Shown in pieces: positions 61,247 through 64,000 of a stretch of DNA of 64,000 nucleotides. The DNA lies in the NCBI RefSeq assembly GCF_027587205.1, contig NZ_JAPDOD010000047.1, forward strand, positions 4,191 to 68,190. The letters are read 5' to 3'. How positions within the stretch are numbered: the first letter of the stretch is position 1; every line of letters starts with the position of its first letter. The notes beneath the pieces are model-generated. The model saw only the letters and a program-made list of their open reading frames with translations. It was not told where the DNA came from and did not search any database. The stretch comes from Solirubrobacter ginsenosidimutans (GTDB lineage Bacteria > Actinomycetota > Thermoleophilia > Solirubrobacterales > Solirubrobacteraceae). The position numbers were made by a program, and so were the translations under genes.

Positions 61247-62176
61247 TCATCGCGGGACCGGTACGTCCTCGAGCGCGGTGCGGATCGCACCGGCGGGCGT
61301 CGCGCGCTCCAGTTCGGCCTCCGGGGTGAGGACGAGCCGGTGGCGCAGGACGGGGGCAGCCATGCGGGCGACGTCGTCGGGGGTGACGTAGGCGCGGCCG
61401 GCCAGGCGCGCGGCGGCCTTCGCGGCGCCGAGCAGGTGGACGGCGGCGCGCGGGCTGGCGCCCAGCTGCACGCTCGGCAGCTCGCGCGTGCGCCGCACGA
61501 GCGCGACGACGTAGCCGACGACCTCGTCGCTGATCTCGGTCGCGTCGACCTCCGCGCGCGCGGCCTGCAGGTCCTCCGCGCTCGCGACGGGGCGGACGTC
61601 GTCCAGCGCCGACGGGGCGAGCCCGCGCCGCCGCAGGCGCAGCATCGCGCGCTCCTCCTCGGCGCTCGGGTAGCCGATCGCGACGTGCACGAGGAAGCGG
61701 TCGCGCTGGGCCTCGGGCAGCGGGTACGTGCCCTCGTACTCGACCGGGTTCTGGGTCGCGAGGACGAGGAACGGGTCCGGCAGCGGGTGGCTGATGCCGT
61801 CGACGGTGACCTGGCCCTCCTGCATCGCCTCCAGCAGCGCGGCCTGGGTCTTCGGCGGCGTGCGGTTGATCTCGTCGGCCAGGACCACGCCGGCGAACAC
61901 CGGCCCGGGGCGGAAGACCAGCTCGCCGGCGCGCAGCGCCATCGTGCCCGTGACGTCGGAGGGCAGCATGTCGGGCGTGAACTGCAGGCGCCGGAACTCG
62001 ATCCCCAGCGCGCGGGCGGTCGCGCTCGCGAGCAGGGTCTTGGCCGTTCCCGGAACGCCTTCGAGCAGGACGTGCCCGCCGAGCGCGAGCGCCGCGAACA
62101 TGTCCTCCAGCGCCTCCGCCTGGCCGACCACGACCTTGCGTACCTCACCCGCGACGCGGGCGTGCAGCTCCTTCAC
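61247..62176 (-). CDS. MoxR-family AAA+ ATPase
   Basis: 309 residues from GTG 62176 (AGGAGCG 8 nt upstream), overlapping the DUF4350 gene stop (GTGA). Walker A GVPGTAKTLLASA, Walker B GVVLADEINRTPPKTQAALLEAMQE, sensor ATQNPVEYEGTYPLPEAQRDRF, and the C-terminal lid RTRELPSVQLGASPRAAVHLLGAAKA. MoxR proteins are chaperone-like ATPases acting with VWA or DUF58 partners, here the next gene. Confidence 0.94.
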   Translation of the reverse strand: MKELHARVAGEVRKVVVGQAEALEDMFAALALGGHVLLEGVPGTAKTLLASATARALGIEFRRLQFTPDMLPSDVTGTMALRAGELVFRPGPVFAGVVLADEINRTPPKTQAALLEAMQEGQVTVDGISHPLPDPFLVLATQNPVEYEGTYPLPEAQRDRFLVHVAIGYPSAEEERAMLRLRRRGLAPSALDDVRPVASAEDLQAARAEVDATEISDEVVGYVVALVRRTRELPSVQLGASPRAAVHLLGAAKAAARLAGRAYVTPDDVARMAAPVLRHRLVLTPEAELERATPAGAIRTALEDVPVPR

Positions 62177-63081
62177 GACGAACGCTCCTTGTCTTTCTCC
62201 GGTTTTGCCCGCACGAACGCGGCGGCGAGCGCGTCGACGTAGGCCACCCGCGGGGGCGGCGGCTCGGTGTCGGGGTCCTCGGGAGGCCCGAAGCGGCGGC
62301 CGGCGGACCAGACCGCGACCAGCGCGGTCAGCGCGAGCCCGAGCAGCGCCCACTTGACCTGCGTCGGCAGGCCGCTGAAACCGCGCGAGACGCCGTAGCC
62401 GTGCACGGTCTCCAGGAACGCGACGGTCTGCCGGTGATTGCCCGCGAGCGCGATACCGAGTGCCGCGCCGTCCGCCAGATCCAGGCCCTCGTTGGTGAGG
62501 GGCGTCGCGTCGGCCAGCAGCGCGACCTCGCCCTCGCCCTCTCGGGTGGTGACGAGCAGCGGCCCGTTCGCGGGGCCGATCAGCGGCAGCGCGCCGCCGA
62601 GCTCGTGCCAACCGCCGCCGCGCGAGGCGACCTCGCGGACGCCGGCGGTGTCGCCGGTCGGGACGAGCGTACGGCGGCGCACGCCGCCGCCGTCCTCCCA
62701 GGTGGGTGGGGCGTCGAGCACCTCGTCCAGCCACGACGCGTCTCCGGCGCCGCCGGCCACGAGCCGCCCGCCCTTGCGAACCCAGTCGCCGATCGCCCGC
62801 GCCTCCTCGGGCTCCATCACATCGGGGTCGAGCACGACCAGCGTCTGGTCGGTGGGCGGGGCCTCGTCAGCGATCGGCGTGCGCAGCCGCCGCACAGGAT
62901 GGCCGGAGCGCTGGAGCACCGACGCGTACGCCGCGAGCCCCTGCGGCGTGGTCGCATACGACGAGGACGGCGGCCCCTCCGGCTCCTGCGTGAACCGGTC
63001 GACGACCAGCAGCACGAGCGCGAAGACGAGCACGAACGCCCCGATGCCGAGCCCGACCCGCACCCGCCCGTCGCGCGGCAT
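62173..63081 (-). CDS. DUF4350-domain membrane protein
   Basis: 302 residues. A membrane helix near the N-terminus (VGLGIGAFVLVFALVLLVVDRF), a globular domain like GATase-1 folds (LVVLDPDVMEPEEARAIGDWVRKGGRLVAGG ... ALLADATPLTNEGLDLADGAALGIAL), a second helix (VKWALLGLALTALVAVWSAG) and a cytoplasmic RRFGPPEDP tail. The DUF4350/MoxR/DUF58/DUF4129 order is the usual actinobacterial cluster. ATG overlaps the DUF4129 gene stop; its own stop overlaps moxR. Confidence 0.88.
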   Translation of the reverse strand: MPRDGRVRVGLGIGAFVLVFALVLLVVDRFTQEPEGPPSSSYATTPQGLAAYASVLQRSGHPVRRLRTPIADEAPPTDQTLVVLDPDVMEPEEARAIGDWVRKGGRLVAGGAGDASWLDEVLDAPPTWEDGGGVRRRTLVPTGDTAGVREVASRGGGWHELGGALPLIGPANGPLLVTTREGEGEVALLADATPLTNEGLDLADGAALGIALAGNHRQTVAFLETVHGYGVSRGFSGLPTQVKWALLGLALTALVAVWSAGRRFGPPEDPDTEPPPPRVAYVDALAAAFVRAKPEKDKERSS

Positions 63082-64000
63082 CAGGCCGCGTCCTTGATCA
63101 CGCTCGGCCAGCGCTCGCGGGCGGCGGCGAGGTCGTCCGTCTCCGGCGGGCGGCCGCCGTAGACGACGTCGTCGAAGGTCGCGGCGAGCGCGTCGAAGTC
63201 GTCGTTGTGGAGGGTGCGGCGGACCTCGAAGGTCGAGATCGACGGGCGGAACTCGATCGCCCCGCGTTCGTCGAGCCGCAGCAGGCCGGCGCGGAAGCGC
63301 AGCCGCAGCGCGGCCTCGAGGTCCCCGGCGGCCTCGGCCGCGTCGGCGCGGCGTTCGAGTGCGCGCGGGTCCTCGTCGCGGGCGGCGACGAGCGCCTGCT
63401 GCTGCGCCGCCGACGCGCGCACCCGGCTGGTCAGGAAGGCGCGCGCGATGGACCACGCGACGGCCACGAGAATCGCCCCGAGGAACATCCACACCACCGA
63501 CCTCCCGCCGGGAAGGAGATCGTCGAGCCAGCCGACCCCGAGGTTCGGCAGCCGGTCGCCCAGCCACCGGATCAAGCCGGAGAACGGCCCGGGCACCTCG
63601 GTCTCGTGGAAGCGATTCTCGGCGAGGACCTCACGCGCGTCGGCCCGCGGATCGCGCTGTGCCGGCACGAGCTGGAAGTCGCCGGACAGCTGGCGCAACC
63701 GCGCGTCGAGCGCCTCGCCGCGAGCGCCGCGCAGCGCCCCGCTCACATCGACCCGCTGCCCGTCGACCGTGTCGACGTCGCGCAACTCGGAGAGCGCGGC
63801 CGGGTCGTCGACCGCCTCCCGGGCCAGCGCCCGGAACTCGGCGCCGGAGAGGTCGGAGGCCCGCGCGGGGGCGGCGGCGAACAGGGCCGCGAGCAGGAGC
63901 GCGGCGAGGACGAGCGACGCGAGGCGGGCGGGCGAGAGGCCGCGGCGGGCGGCGGCCGCGAGGCGGGCGGGCGAGAGGCCGCGGCGGGCGGCGGGCGCGA
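63081..64000 (-). CDS. DUF4129-domain membrane protein, 5' end at or beyond the window edge
   Basis: The frame is open from the stop at 63081 to the window edge. It holds a hydrophobic signal or anchor (LASLVLAALLLAALFAAAPARASDL), an extracytoplasmic part (LAREAVDDPAALSELRDVDTVDGQRVDVSGAL ...), a transmembrane helix (SVVWMFLGAILVAVAWSIARAFL) and a cytoplasmic DUF4129 helix-rich end (ALERRADAAEAAGDLEAALRLRFRAGLLRLDERG ... FDDVVYGGRPPETDDLAAARERWPSV). A TTG at 63785 is only an internal start; the true start is upstream, near or past 64000. Confidence 0.82.
   Translation of the reverse strand, partial: APAARRGLSPARLAAAARRGLSPARLASLVLAALLLAALFAAAPARASDLSGAEFRALAREAVDDPAALSELRDVDTVDGQRVDVSGALRGARGEALDARLRQLSGDFQLVPAQRDPRADAREVLAENRFHETEVPGPFSGLIRWLGDRLPNLGVGWLDDLLPGGRSVVWMFLGAILVAVAWSIARAFLTSRVRASAAQQQALVAARDEDPRALERRADAAEAAGDLEAALRLRFRAGLLRLDERGAIEFRPSISTFEVRRTLHNDDFDALAATFDDVVYGGRPPETDDLAAARERWPSVIKDAA
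63918..64000. repeat. 39-bp tandem repeat at the window edge
   Basis: CGCGAGGCGGGCGGGCGAGAG occurs at 63918 and again at 63957, with near-identical continuation to the edge, giving a 39-bp (13-codon) unit. Read on the minus strand it encodes RRGLSPARLA-type repeats before the signal peptide of the DUF4129 protein, so it may instead be non-coding upstream sequence. Confidence 0.7.

Overview
The window is chromosomal DNA of a very GC-rich, Gram-positive-type bacterium. Gene content points to the class Thermoleophilia (Solirubrobacterales, for example Solirubrobacter or Conexibacter relatives) rather than classical Actinomycetes. The evidence is: an F420/deazaflavin-type nitroreductase family protein; GuaB3 next to guaA; a Mec-like JAMM peptidase close to CysM; an actinobacterial MoxR/DUF58/DUF4350/DUF4129/SpoIIM/RDD cluster; many GTG and TTG starts; and many starts 6 to 9 nt downstream of a TAnnnT hexamer, which fits leaderless transcripts. 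The taxonomic placement is an inference. I saw no rRNA, tRNA, CRISPR array or transposase.

Layout. 1-4772 (minus): rplM-rpsI-glmM, then an MFS transporter and a membrane-anchored beta-propeller protein. 4918-8693 (minus): two secreted proteins, one LamG and one lysyl-oxidase-like with Ig modules. 8913-13669: a secreted M23 peptidase and three genes resembling the UDP-2,3-diacetamido-sugar pathway (epimerase, acetyltransferase, aminotransferase), interrupted by a VapBC module. 13708-17163 (minus): guaB3-guaA with downstream small genes. 17270-18331: an orphan protein carrying the LQRxxGNRA motif seen in proteins associated with extracellular contractile injection systems. 18324-22241 (minus): pyrF, a LysM protein, a D-Ala-D-Ala carboxypeptidase, a PfkB kinase and HU. 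22399-26208: murI-rph-rdgB and a cation efflux protein, plus small genes. 26261-26757: a large inverted-repeat element. 26767-30848: an orphan Flp-like pilin, a glycosyltransferase, and two zinc-ribbon proteins, one with a SPOR domain.

30838-45520 is mostly housekeeping and hydrolases: a deacetylase diverging from nadB, a HAD hydrolase, a beta-hydroxyacid dehydrogenase, DUF1802, a large penicillin-acylase-family protein, a Mec-like peptidase, tatA, two exported ferritin-like proteins, cysM, a methyltransferase, a small metzincin and an aminotransferase. 45490-50925 is the most plastic part. It holds a TetR/MFS pair with a nested palindromic operator, a collapsed flavin monooxygenase fused to a beheaded LysE transporter, and two identical 60-bp hairpin repeats that bracket a TIM-barrel gene and a nucleotidyltransferase gene. 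50979-57672 (minus) is a xylose-type ABC importer operon with an oxidoreductase and two ROK regulators. 57755-64000 is the RDD/SpoIIM/DUF58/MoxR/DUF4350/DUF4129 membrane-associated cluster, whose last gene runs off the window.

Starts were chosen by reading-frame overlap, visible Shine-Dalgarno sequences, signal-peptide placement and leaderless-type minus-10 hexamers. Alternatives are given where the choice is weak. All family calls come from reading motifs, not from database searches.
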